64,000 bases of DNA, taken from positions 1-64,000 of the forward strand of contig NZ_CAJHCR010000014.1 of the NCBI RefSeq assembly GCF_904848585.1, in the 5' to 3' direction. Positions 24,988 to 32,898 of this stretch are shown piece after piece (positions within the stretch are counted from its first letter, which is position 1; the number at the start of each line of letters is the position of its first letter). The notes beneath the pieces were generated by a model. The model was not told the origin of the DNA and ran no database searches. It was given only the letters and a program-made list of their open reading frames with translations. This stretch comes from Paraburkholderia kirstenboschensis (GTDB taxonomy: Bacteria > Pseudomonadota > Gammaproteobacteria > Burkholderiales > Burkholderiaceae). The translations under genes were made by a program, and so were the position numbers.

Positions 24988-26430
24988 CTATGGGGAAATC
25001 TCTTCGAGAGCGCGATTGGTCGTCTCCACCATTCGCGCGGCGACGAAGAACCCCACTGCGCTGACCACGGCAAACATGATGAATACCGCAGCGATGCCCT
25101 TCCCTGTCAATACGACGCCGACTATGGCTGGCGCCGCAGCAGAGGCTGCTCGCAACCAGGAAGTCGCGAGACCAGTACCGATGGCGCGCATCCGGGTCGG
25201 ATAGATTTCAGGGGTGTAAAGGTACAGAAGTACAGTCGTGGTTGCTATCACGGCGTAGGCCGACGATCCCAGGAACATCACTGACCATGCGCTGCCAGCT
25301 CCCTGAATGCCCAGAGCGGCGAGCAGTATTGCGCTGATGATGAAGCAAGCCATTGCCCAGCGGCGACGCCCTACACGGTCTATCAGCAACGCGCAGGCAA
25401 GCACCCCGCACGTACTAAGGACATTGGAGATGGACGCCATGTGAAGCGACTCTTGCAGCGGCAGATGGTAGACCGTCCTGTAAAGGCTGGGCAGCCAGTT
25501 GTTGATGCCATTGGCCACAAAATAAGAGCTCGCCCAGAGCAACCACACGACAACGGTGCGCCCTCTGTAGAACGGGGAGAAGAGTTCTTTCCAGGTCCCC
25601 TTCTTCTTCGACTGGAGTCCGTTCAGAAGGCTCACAACGCGCTCGTCAACTTCGGCCCTCTGCGTTTGCGTGTCGATGCTGCGCTTCGTCGTGCTCGCCT
25701 CCAGACGCTCGATGATCCGTTCCGCCTTATCGAAACGTCCTTTTGCAATGAGCCAGCGCGGCGATTCCGGAAGGCGTGCGATCAGGATCGCTACGGCGAT
25801 GCCCGGAATTCCGCCGATAAGGAACATGTACTCCCAGCCGAAGAGTGGGACGATGAAGGCACCGAGTTGCGCGGCGGCAAGAAGACCCAGCGGGAAAATG
25901 AGTTCATACAGGATGAAGAACCGTCCCCGGCCATGGGCTTGTGAAAGTTCGTTGATGTACGTGGCCGCCACCGGCACTTCTCCGCCCACTCCGATACCTT
26001 GCAGGAAGCGCATCAAAAAAAGCATAGGCAAGTTGCCCGTGAAGGCGCAGACGATGCTCATTGCCGACATGGCGCCGACAGTTATCGTGGCGCTCGGCAC
26101 CCGGCCGATGCGCTCGGCAAGCCAACCGAACACCAACGCTCCTACGACCTGGCCGAGATAGCCGGCGGCAATCAGCGCGCCAATCTGGGCGGGTGAAAGA
26201 TGCCAGAGGCCGACCAGCACCGGAAGGACGAAAGCAAGCGAGAGGGCGTCAAATGCGTCAAAGAGGGTCGCGCTGCCCATGACGATGCGTGCCTTGGTGT
26301 GCCACCTGCAGAACGGTACGTTCTCTATGCGGAACAGCAGGTTCGCCGCACGCAGCTGCTCGCTGATGGGGCGCGTTTCGCTCCCGGGTTGGCCAAAGCC
26401 CACGCCGTAGGCGGTCGAAGGGGTATTCAT
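24988..26430 (-). CDS. MFS transporter, sugar/metabolite:H+ symporter family
   Basis: A 480-residue protein with twelve membrane segments. The first loop motif is GWLAERIGRVPSATI, helix 4-5 contains GIGVGGEVPVAATYI, and the central RLPESPRWLIAKGRFDKAER is the sugar-porter type PESPRWL loop; helix 10-11 has YTPEIYPTRMRAIGTG. The combination is common to carriers of aromatic or small carboxylic acids as well as sugars, so the substrate is not decided. GGAGACAGC precedes the ATG. It lies upstream of the porin and downstream of the DHDPS-like gene, all on the minus strand. Confidence 0.92.
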   Translation of the reverse strand: MNTPSTAYGVGFGQPGSETRPISEQLRAANLLFRIENVPFCRWHTKARIVMGSATLFDAFDALSLAFVLPVLVGLWHLSPAQIGALIAAGYLGQVVGALVFGWLAERIGRVPSATITVGAMSAMSIVCAFTGNLPMLFLMRFLQGIGVGGEVPVAATYINELSQAHGRGRFFILYELIFPLGLLAAAQLGAFIVPLFGWEYMFLIGGIPGIAVAILIARLPESPRWLIAKGRFDKAERIIERLEASTTKRSIDTQTQRAEVDERVVSLLNGLQSKKKGTWKELFSPFYRGRTVVVWLLWASSYFVANGINNWLPSLYRTVYHLPLQESLHMASISNVLSTCGVLACALLIDRVGRRRWAMACFIISAILLAALGIQGAGSAWSVMFLGSSAYAVIATTTVLLYLYTPEIYPTRMRAIGTGLATSWLRAASAAAPAIVGVVLTGKGIAAVFIMFAVVSAVGFFVAARMVETTNRALEEISP

Positions 26431-26666
26431 GCTGTCTCCTGTAAGGCTGCATTTTATGGACCCTCGGTCTTTTTCTTGTTTTGAAGCACCGATCGCACGT
26501 TTTATCTTTTGTGTCGTGGCTGCGGGGCTTTTTGGGTCGTTTCACGATCCTGTTATGGGCGAGGCGCGGAACGAGGTGTCGCGCGTCGCCGTTATTTGCT
26601 AACGCTGATAGCGAAGCGGTGTATCGCATCGCTATCGTCATAGGGCTATTGGTGGACAGCCCCCCG

Positions 26667-27590
26667 TCAGTCGACGAGGCCCGCAGAACGAAGCGCGTCA
26701 GTGATCTCAACGTCCGCGCCTTCCGCGAGCGGCAGCAACGGTGAGCGCACCGTTGCATGCTCGAGGATGCCGCGGGCCACGAGACCGTGCTTAAGTGCAA
26801 CGGTGCCTTCCATGTGCGAGCCACGGTGGTACACGCTGCGAGTCACGGGCAGAAGGCGATCATGGATCGCGCGAGCTGCCTTGTAGTCTTTCGCCTTACC
26901 CGCTTTGATCAGTTCGATGAGCGGCTCAGGGGCCAGGCCGCCGTAGCCGACGAGTGCACCGTCGACGTCGAACATCGTGTGCAGCAGATATTCGTCGTGG
27001 CAGGTCAGGATTTGCAGTTCCGGACGCTCGCGGCGAATGATGGGAATCTCCACGTCCCAGCGGCGCATGTTGCGCACGCCGTTCTTCATCGCGAATACGC
27101 CAGGCTGCGCGGCGATCTCCAGTTGTGTTTCGAGGTTGTAGGTCGCCTTGGTGGCATCCGGGTACTGGAACAGGATGAGCGGCAGGCCGCTGCCTTCGTA
27201 GATGGCGCGGTAGCGGTCTTGCGGTGCACCCTTCTGGTAGCCGAAGCGCAGCCAGCCGTGCGACGGGTACACCAGACCGGCCGACGCGCCGGCTTCTACG
27301 GCACGCTTCGCTTCTTCGACAGCCACTTCGGTGCCTTCCAGCGTGATACCGGCGATGACCGGGATCTTGCCGTCAACGGACTTCACGAAGCTCTGGATGA
27401 CCTCAGCCTGTTCTTTCTGTGTGAGGAACGTACCTTCGCCAGCGTGGCCAAGAACCGTTAGACCTTTAACCCCCTCGATGCCGCCGAGCCACGAACCCAG
27501 CCGTTGAATTGCTGCGTGGTCCACCGCACCGTCGCGGGTGAAGGGTGTAACGGGTGCCGGGACCAAACCGCGCAGATCGATCGCTTTCAT
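26667..27590 (-). CDS. dihydrodipicolinate synthase-family lyase
   Basis: A 307-residue class I aldolase-type TIM barrel. It shows PAPVTPFTRDGAVDH, the GHAGEGTFL loop (GxxGE), YPSHGWLRF in place of the usual YY residues and FAMKNG with the Schiff-base lysine (normally IKDT/IKDS). The departures from DapA indicate a catabolic member, such as those acting on keto-deoxy sugar acids or 4-hydroxy-oxo acids, not lysine synthesis. GGAGACGTC precedes ATG 27590. It is divergent from a LysR gene and begins a minus-strand unit with the MFS transporter and porin. Confidence 0.9.
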   Translation of the reverse strand: MKAIDLRGLVPAPVTPFTRDGAVDHAAIQRLGSWLGGIEGVKGLTVLGHAGEGTFLTQKEQAEVIQSFVKSVDGKIPVIAGITLEGTEVAVEEAKRAVEAGASAGLVYPSHGWLRFGYQKGAPQDRYRAIYEGSGLPLILFQYPDATKATYNLETQLEIAAQPGVFAMKNGVRNMRRWDVEIPIIRRERPELQILTCHDEYLLHTMFDVDGALVGYGGLAPEPLIELIKAGKAKDYKAARAIHDRLLPVTRSVYHRGSHMEGTVALKHGLVARGILEHATVRSPLLPLAEGADVEITDALRSAGLVD

Positions 27591-27776
27591 GACGTCTCCA
27601 TCCAAATTGAGCTTTTCGGCTCCTCTGTTCGAGAGAGGAGAGCCCGCTGCTCGTTTCGCTTCAAGCCGGAACAACGGTGCATGCGTTGCAGTGTAGGGAT
27701 GGACGGTTCATGCGAGAACTGTCTAACCGGACATTTCAGCTATACTGATTTGACATACCTTATCGGGGGCCTTGCG

Positions 27777-28721
27777 GTGGACTACGCTGCCTGGAAGCTG
27801 TTCATCGACGCCGCAGAACTCGGGAGCCTGAGCAAGGCCGCGGTTGCCTATGGGACGAGTCAGCCGCACATCAGCCGCCAGATTGTTGAGCTCGAGCAAT
27901 ACTGCGGTGGCCGTTTGTTTCAGCGCACCGGGCGAGGCGTGGTATTAACCGAGTTGGGGGCGCGTATCGCCCCACGCGTAAGGGCGTGGCTGGCCAGTAC
28001 GGAACAATTGTCAAACGACATCCGCAGTACTGCGGGAGAGCCGATCGGTGTGGTCAGAATCGGGATCTTGCCCTCAACGGCGCATCCGCTTGTCAGCACC
28101 CTTTACCATCGCCTTCGGGAGCGTTATCCACTGGTGCAACTACAGGTGCGCGAAGGTCAAGGTGCGTTGCTGGAAACGTGGTTGGAAAACGGCAGCGTCG
28201 ACCTCGCAATTCTTTTTCGAAATAGTCCGACGCCCAAAAACGGTGACGAGTATCTGGTTGAGGCGGCGACTTACCTGGTCGGCGCAGAGGGCGATCCTTT
28301 GTTAAAGCAGTCCACGATTGCTTTTTCAAAGCTCGATGGGATTCCACTGGTCTCTTTCTGCCGCCCCAACAGCTGGCGCGATCGACTCGAGCAAATTGCC
28401 GGTGAACATCGGATCTCCCTCAACTTCGCGGCGGAAGCCGACTCTTTGAGTCTGCAGGCGCATATCGTGGCCGATGGCGGAATTTATGCGTTGCTCGGAC
28501 CTTACGCCATCGCCAATCTTGAAAAGGAATGCCGGCTGCAGGCATCGATGGTGGTCGACCCTCCAGTGCCTCGCTTCATTGCGCTTGCCATGTCTCCCCA
28601 CGGCGAACTGACGCTTGCTTGCCGCACGGTCATGCAACTCACCAAGGAGATAGCGCGTTCGCGAAACCTTTCATCCGACCTCCAGTTGGGCGTGTCCGCA
28701 GCCTTTTTGCGATCCATTTAA
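27777..28721 (+). CDS. LysR-family transcriptional regulator
   Basis: A regulator of about 314 residues with AAWKLFIDAAELGSLSKAAV, YGTSQPHISRQIVELEQYCG and a LysR ligand domain (GVVRIGILPSTAHPLV). No ATG fits the family start; the GTG at 27777, after GGGGGCC, gives the expected N-terminus, while an ATG at 27699 would add 26 unrelated residues. It is divergent from the DHDPS-like gene across a 186-base gap and is the probable regulator of the island at 22.8-27.6 kb. The helix-turn-helix is somewhat unusual (SQPHISRQI). Confidence 0.9.
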   Translation: MDYAAWKLFIDAAELGSLSKAAVAYGTSQPHISRQIVELEQYCGGRLFQRTGRGVVLTELGARIAPRVRAWLASTEQLSNDIRSTAGEPIGVVRIGILPSTAHPLVSTLYHRLRERYPLVQLQVREGQGALLETWLENGSVDLAILFRNSPTPKNGDEYLVEAATYLVGAEGDPLLKQSTIAFSKLDGIPLVSFCRPNSWRDRLEQIAGEHRISLNFAAEADSLSLQAHIVADGGIYALLGPYAIANLEKECRLQASMVVDPPVPRFIALAMSPHGELTLACRTVMQLTKEIARSRNLSSDLQLGVSAAFLRSI

Positions 28722-28885
28722 GGGCGGCCGCGCTCGCGTTGCTCGCCTCTTCTCCCGTTGCTTCGTTTGCCCAAACAGGCGCTCCAGTTACGCGATCGCA
28801 AGTACGCGCGGAACTTGCTGACCTCGAACGCGCTGGGTACAACCCCGTTCCCGACGATGTGGACTACCCAGCCAGACTGAATGTG
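28718..28885 (+). pseudogene. DUF4148 domain protein remnant
   Basis: Directly after the LysR stop, another frame encodes RAAALALLASSPVASFAQTG, PVTRSQVRAELADLERAGYN and PVPDDVDYPARLN: the end of a signal peptide and the DUF4148 domain of small secreted Burkholderia proteins. The start codon and first half of the signal are missing and the C-terminal helix is replaced by unrelated residues. It may have been cut when the LysR gene came next to it. Confidence 0.65.
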
Positions 28886-29234
28886 CTCTTCAATGCGATA
28901 GAGTGCGCCGAAACCCGCTCTATCTGGTCGACCACGGCACATCGGCCGTGTCGCCGTCTGCGCGTTGAGTGGCGCGTGGCCCGCACGCAGGACAGTGTCG
29001 TTGTCGGATGAATACTCCCCCAACTGGAATTGCTTCAATTGTCTTGCCCGACATAACATACTTACTCCTGTCATTTCTCGCGACCCCTTAAGTGTGCTCT
29101 GGGCGCCGGAAAGGGCAAACTAGTGGGATGGGTTCTACTCTCCTACGCGTTTCCTAATCCGGTGCGGGAGTATGTCAGCCATATTCCGCCATCGCCTGCA
29201 AGGCGAACACCAAAAAGCGGCGTCGGAGAACCAA
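28886..29234. other. gene-poor segment
   Basis: About 350 bases of poorly coding DNA leading to the flippase gene. I see no supported gene; GGAGAACC before 29235 is the ribosome site of the next gene. Confidence 0.45.
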
Positions 29235-30551
29235 ATGGATCGACGAAAAAGCACGCAGACTATTGGGTTCGTGTATGGCGGCTACGTGATGAGGTACCTG
29301 TACCTCATCATTGTCGTGCCGTTCTACGGCAGGGTGCTCGGTGTCGAGGAATACGGTCGGGTGCTGGCATCGATGTCGCTGATGAGTGTCATCTGGATGC
29401 TTGTCGGCTATGGCTTCGTCCCCGTGGGCATGCGCGACGTGTCGAAAGCTCAATCGGCGTCGGAATGCAACGACATCCTCTCTTTGCACCTCAGCGTGCG
29501 TCTCGTGCCCGCACTCGTAGGCGGATGCGTAGGCCTCCTCGCCACGATTTTCTCCCCTGTTCTCTCCCAGACACCTCTAATCGGTGTGCTGGCCACCCTG
29601 CTCGGGATCGTGTCCGGCATGAATCTCGGTTGGCTTTTCCAAGGCCTTCACCAGTTTCGAACACCCATCCTCATTGAGGTGTTCGGCTTCGTGTTAAGCC
29701 TCGTGCTGGTGTTGACGATCGTAAAAGGACCTCACGACGCAGTCTGGGTCGTCGCTAGCTTATTGATCTCGGGCGTCGCGTCGTCGGTCATTTCATACGC
29801 ACTTGCGATTTCCCAGTTAGGGTGGCCACGCATCAGATGGACGGGATCCGTTGTTCTCATGCGAACTTCGACGATGCTGTTCATTTATTATTCCGCATCG
29901 ATGGTTTTGACCGCGTCGTCGACGTATCTTTTGACGCTCTTGTCGACGCCAGATCAGGTCGGCTATTTCGGCGCGGCAGAACGCTTCGCAACGGTCGGCC
30001 TGGCGCTCATGGGGCCCGCGGCCCAAGTATTTATCCCCACCATCACGCGGCAACTTGCCCAAGGCGACATACAAGGCGCGCATCAAACGACCCGGCGCGG
30101 AGCTGCTTTGTTGATTGGCTATGGGTTGCTTATTTGCTTCGGAGCACTCACTCTCTCGCCTGTTGTGCTGCCTTTAATCCTCGGTAGATCTTTTGCATTC
30201 AGCGGTCACATACTTCAAATCTTTGCATGGATGTTTCCGTTTGCTGCCTTGAACGAGTTTGTCGCCGGCTATGTGTTTCTGCCCCGAAAAAAGGATCGTC
30301 TGCTTGCCATCGTCGGCATCGCATCGACGTTTCTGAACATCCTTGTGGCCATCCTTCTCGCTCCCCGCTTTGGGGCCGTCGGACTCGCGCTTGCTCGAGT
30401 GATGGGTGAGTTGACGCTCTCGATCATATTGATGGGCGTCATGATCCGGCTTCAACTCGTTGGCCTGATACCCGGTTTCGAGCGAGCGCTCCGGATAGTT
30501 CGTGCCGCGTGCGGTCTCCGCGATCACGCGCGCGTGGCGAAGGATGACTAA
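29235..30551 (+). CDS. oligosaccharide flippase (MOP/Wzx-like) family protein
   Basis: A 438-residue polytopic membrane protein with 12-14 hydrophobic segments. The first helix region GFVYGGYVMRYLYLIIVVPF, GRVLGVEEYGRVLASMSL and the later APRFGAVGLALARVMGELTL are typical of Wzx/polysaccharide biosynthesis proteins that flip lipid-linked sugars across the inner membrane. ATG 29235 follows a good GGAG. No polymerase or glycosyltransferase is nearby; the flanks are degraded DNA, and a methyltransferase lies 700 bases away. It is either the survivor of a polysaccharide cluster or works with one elsewhere in the genome. Confidence 0.88.
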   Translation: MDRRKSTQTIGFVYGGYVMRYLYLIIVVPFYGRVLGVEEYGRVLASMSLMSVIWMLVGYGFVPVGMRDVSKAQSASECNDILSLHLSVRLVPALVGGCVGLLATIFSPVLSQTPLIGVLATLLGIVSGMNLGWLFQGLHQFRTPILIEVFGFVLSLVLVLTIVKGPHDAVWVVASLLISGVASSVISYALAISQLGWPRIRWTGSVVLMRTSTMLFIYYSASMVLTASSTYLLTLLSTPDQVGYFGAAERFATVGLALMGPAAQVFIPTITRQLAQGDIQGAHQTTRRGAALLIGYGLLICFGALTLSPVVLPLILGRSFAFSGHILQIFAWMFPFAALNEFVAGYVFLPRKKDRLLAIVGIASTFLNILVAILLAPRFGAVGLALARVMGELTLSIILMGVMIRLQLVGLIPGFERALRIVRAACGLRDHARVAKDD

Positions 30552-31244
30552 ATTAATCCAGGAACAGATCTCTCTGCTGCAGCGCTATTTCGATGACGGC
30601 GCATGGCAGGCCACTCGGCAACCCTCGATGCTCGCGTGTCGCCTCTAACGCATAAATGTTTGGAGCGTTCATCATTCCCGCACAATATCGAGGACTTCTT
30701 GCACTCCCGCCAATGTCCCTGGGGACGTGGCCTAAGCTGCCCCGTTCGCTTCCGGGAACGCGCAACTTCTGATCCTTTGATATTCGAAGCGATCAGCAAA
30801 GAACCGTGGACGTACATCCGGCGACAAAATTTGCAGCGAACGTTTTCACGCGGTGGTCCGTGTAGGCTGGGTAATTGCCTCAGGCAATCGGGCAGATGCT
30901 ATGGAGCGCATTGAAGCGCAGCGCCCGGTAATCCTCTGCCAGAAGCGGGGCGCACGAGAGCCGCGTCGCATTCACAATAGGCGGGTTACTGCAGGGCGCT
31001 CGTCCGATATATGACAGACGCTCATTGTGGCCGGCCGCGGCTGGCCCTCCCCTCTCCCAAGACCCCGGCCCGCAGACGCACGTAATTCCGGCCATCACAC
31101 GACCTCAAATCGGACTGCCGCGGTGATTTCAATGCAGCTTCGTCGGCCGGTTTCAACTTGCGCCTCTGGCATACGGACGGTCAGGCCGCCAGCTATGCAA
31201 AACCTGTATCCGGCAATGAGAAGCGCACTGCGGACAAACCGATC
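30552..31244. other. long segment without a gene
   Basis: About 690 bases with only short, unsupported frames on both strands. No repeat, terminator or RNA gene could be identified. The position between a flippase and a methyltransferase suggests eroded polysaccharide-cluster DNA, but no remnant domain was recognised. Confidence 0.45.
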
Positions 31245-32030
31245 TCAGCGCCTTGGGGGTCGATGAATCACTCGCTCGAACGCAACGCGCGGGCCTTTCT
31301 CAATAACGATCACGCTGTCATAGAAGTGCATGCCCTGTATCTTGTCGAATTGTGCGACGAGCGCAGGTGGTACCCGCGGCCCATCGATCGGTCCAACGCC
31401 GACTGCATACCTTGTATGTTCGGAGCTCATTACGTCGATCACATCCTTGCAGAATTCAGTAAAGCTGTGAGGATTTTTGTAGCCACCGTCCGCAACTCTC
31501 GCATTGAAATAATATGAGGTATGCGTATCCTCACACCAATAGGTACCACCGTCCTTGATCAAGCCATAGGTGCGCAACAGGCTAACGATTTGATGAGGAT
31601 TTTCGTGTGATCCGTCGTCTATCACGATATCGAAAAATTCGCGAAAATCGCTGAAGTTGGAATCCCAAAACGCATGACTTCCCTGATCGCCGATGTGAAT
31701 TTTCAAATAATCGGTTTCAGCACATTGCGGAGCAATGTCGACTGCATGTATCAATGTCCCCTCACCAAAATACTTGCGCCACATTTCTGCGCTGCCGCCG
31801 TACTGGCAGCCAATCTCAAGAATGCGCGGGCTGTGGCCCACGTACTTCTTCAAATGTCGCTCGTACAACTCAAAATAATGCTCAAATTTGTCACATTGAA
31901 AATTCAAGTTATCGAATATTATTTTTAGCGGCGTATTACCGTTGGTAGCTTCTTTGATGTGGTCGGCGGCTCCCGCGGGATGCGTCGCCTTTACTGTGCG
32001 CAGAGTATCAAACACATCTTTGAATGTCAT
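31245..32030 (-). CDS. class I SAM-dependent methyltransferase
   Basis: A 261-residue protein with the SAM-binding motif ILEIGCQYGGSAEMW, an acidic turn LIHAVDIAPQCAE, and FDIVIDDGSHENPHQIVSL, a combination seen in sugar/cephalosporin-hydroxylase-like O-methyltransferases that modify glycans. GGAGGGAAT precedes ATG 32030. A/T content is clearly higher than in the surrounding catabolic genes, as usual for polysaccharide-modifying genes gained by transfer. It may methylate the glycan exported by the flippase at 29235-30551 (inference). Confidence 0.85.
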   Translation of the reverse strand: MTFKDVFDTLRTVKATHPAGAADHIKEATNGNTPLKIIFDNLNFQCDKFEHYFELYERHLKKYVGHSPRILEIGCQYGGSAEMWRKYFGEGTLIHAVDIAPQCAETDYLKIHIGDQGSHAFWDSNFSDFREFFDIVIDDGSHENPHQIVSLLRTYGLIKDGGTYWCEDTHTSYYFNARVADGGYKNPHSFTEFCKDVIDVMSSEHTRYAVGVGPIDGPRVPPALVAQFDKIQGMHFYDSVIVIEKGPRVAFERVIHRPPRR

Positions 32031-32207
32031 ATTCCCTCCAGACAATCGTCAAGATCCGGCAAGTCCTAGGCCTCCGATATCGCCCCCGTTTTACTCGCGC
32101 GTCGAATGGCTGCCAACGACTTACAAGGACGACCGGACAAATGCGCCAGTCGTCGCGTATGAACAGTAGCAGGTGGTGTAGCGAATGAATGCCGATACTT
32201 CTGCGTT

Positions 32208-32411
32208 TTGCGCCTTGTTCCGATAGCCGTGCACGGCAAGGACAAGGACGGGGTATTCCAACCGATTGGGATTCGGTTGCTGGCACCGGAGAGTATCGCT
32301 ATCAAAGACAAGAGTTCGTGTCCGGTAGATGCCCAGTTTCGGTTTGAGGACCGGCGCCCGAACCTCTGGTGGCGGGTGAAACTTCCTAGCTGGAGGGTCC
32401 TGGTTACATGA
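32208..32411 (+). CDS. small hypothetical protein
   Basis: A 67-residue frame (TTG start at 32208) containing VPIAVHGKDKDGVFQPIGIR and FEDRRPNLWWRVKLPSWRVL. It ends in an ATGA overlap with the next small frame, which is why I include it. No family recognised and no strong ribosome site, so it may be spurious or the tail of a lost gene. Confidence 0.35.
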   Translation: MRLVPIAVHGKDKDGVFQPIGIRLLAPESIAIKDKSSCPVDAQFRFEDRRPNLWWRVKLPSWRVLVT

Positions 32412-32602
32412 CGGCGGGTCACTTCGACCATATGCCTGTTGGTCCGCTCTCCATGGCCGAACCGACTGACGTCGAGAGCGAGATGGTTAAACTCGCGCAA
32501 GCCGTTGATCCGGCGTTGGAGCATCTTTCTCCAGCGCAACTGGCGGCTTTAGACCTCGCTCACGGCCTTGGTCGGTCCTACGCGGCCAACCCCTCACGTT
32601 AG
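32408..32602 (+). CDS. small hypothetical protein
   Basis: A 64-residue acidic, helix-prone frame (SEMVKLAQAVDPALEHLSPA, QLAALDLAHGLGRSY) starting with an ATG that overlaps the previous stop by four bases. CTGGAGGG lies about 16 bases upstream. The overlap suggests a coupled pair. No family recognised. Confidence 0.38.
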   Translation: MTAGHFDHMPVGPLSMAEPTDVESEMVKLAQAVDPALEHLSPAQLAALDLAHGLGRSYAANPSR

Positions 32603-32838
32603 GTGGCGGCTCTTTAATGCGCTTGTGCGACTGTAGGGAAATACCTCCTGTGACGTTTTGTGCAAACGGCGGTTGACACCGCGACAGCGGAGACACCTTC
32701 AATACGGAGCCATGTCACTTCATGGCCCACCCCGATCTGACGCAGACCTCAATCGAATCGCGGATCGCAGCCGATATCCGAAAGACATACCAACCCGCTC
32801 CGTCAAACCACGACGGCATATCGTGTTTTACCCGAGAG

Positions 32839-32866
32839 TTGACACGAGATCGCCGGCATCTACTAT
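32839..32866 (+). promoter_or_regulatory. sigma-70-type promoter of the Rieske gene
   Basis: A perfect -35 TTGACA (32839-32844) and TACTAT (32861-32866) are separated by 16 bases. Transcription would start near 32873, 26 bases before the ATG, with AGGAGG in between. Confidence 0.6.
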
Positions 32867-32898
32867 GTCCCTGAAGGACGCGTGCAGGAGGTGTGCGC

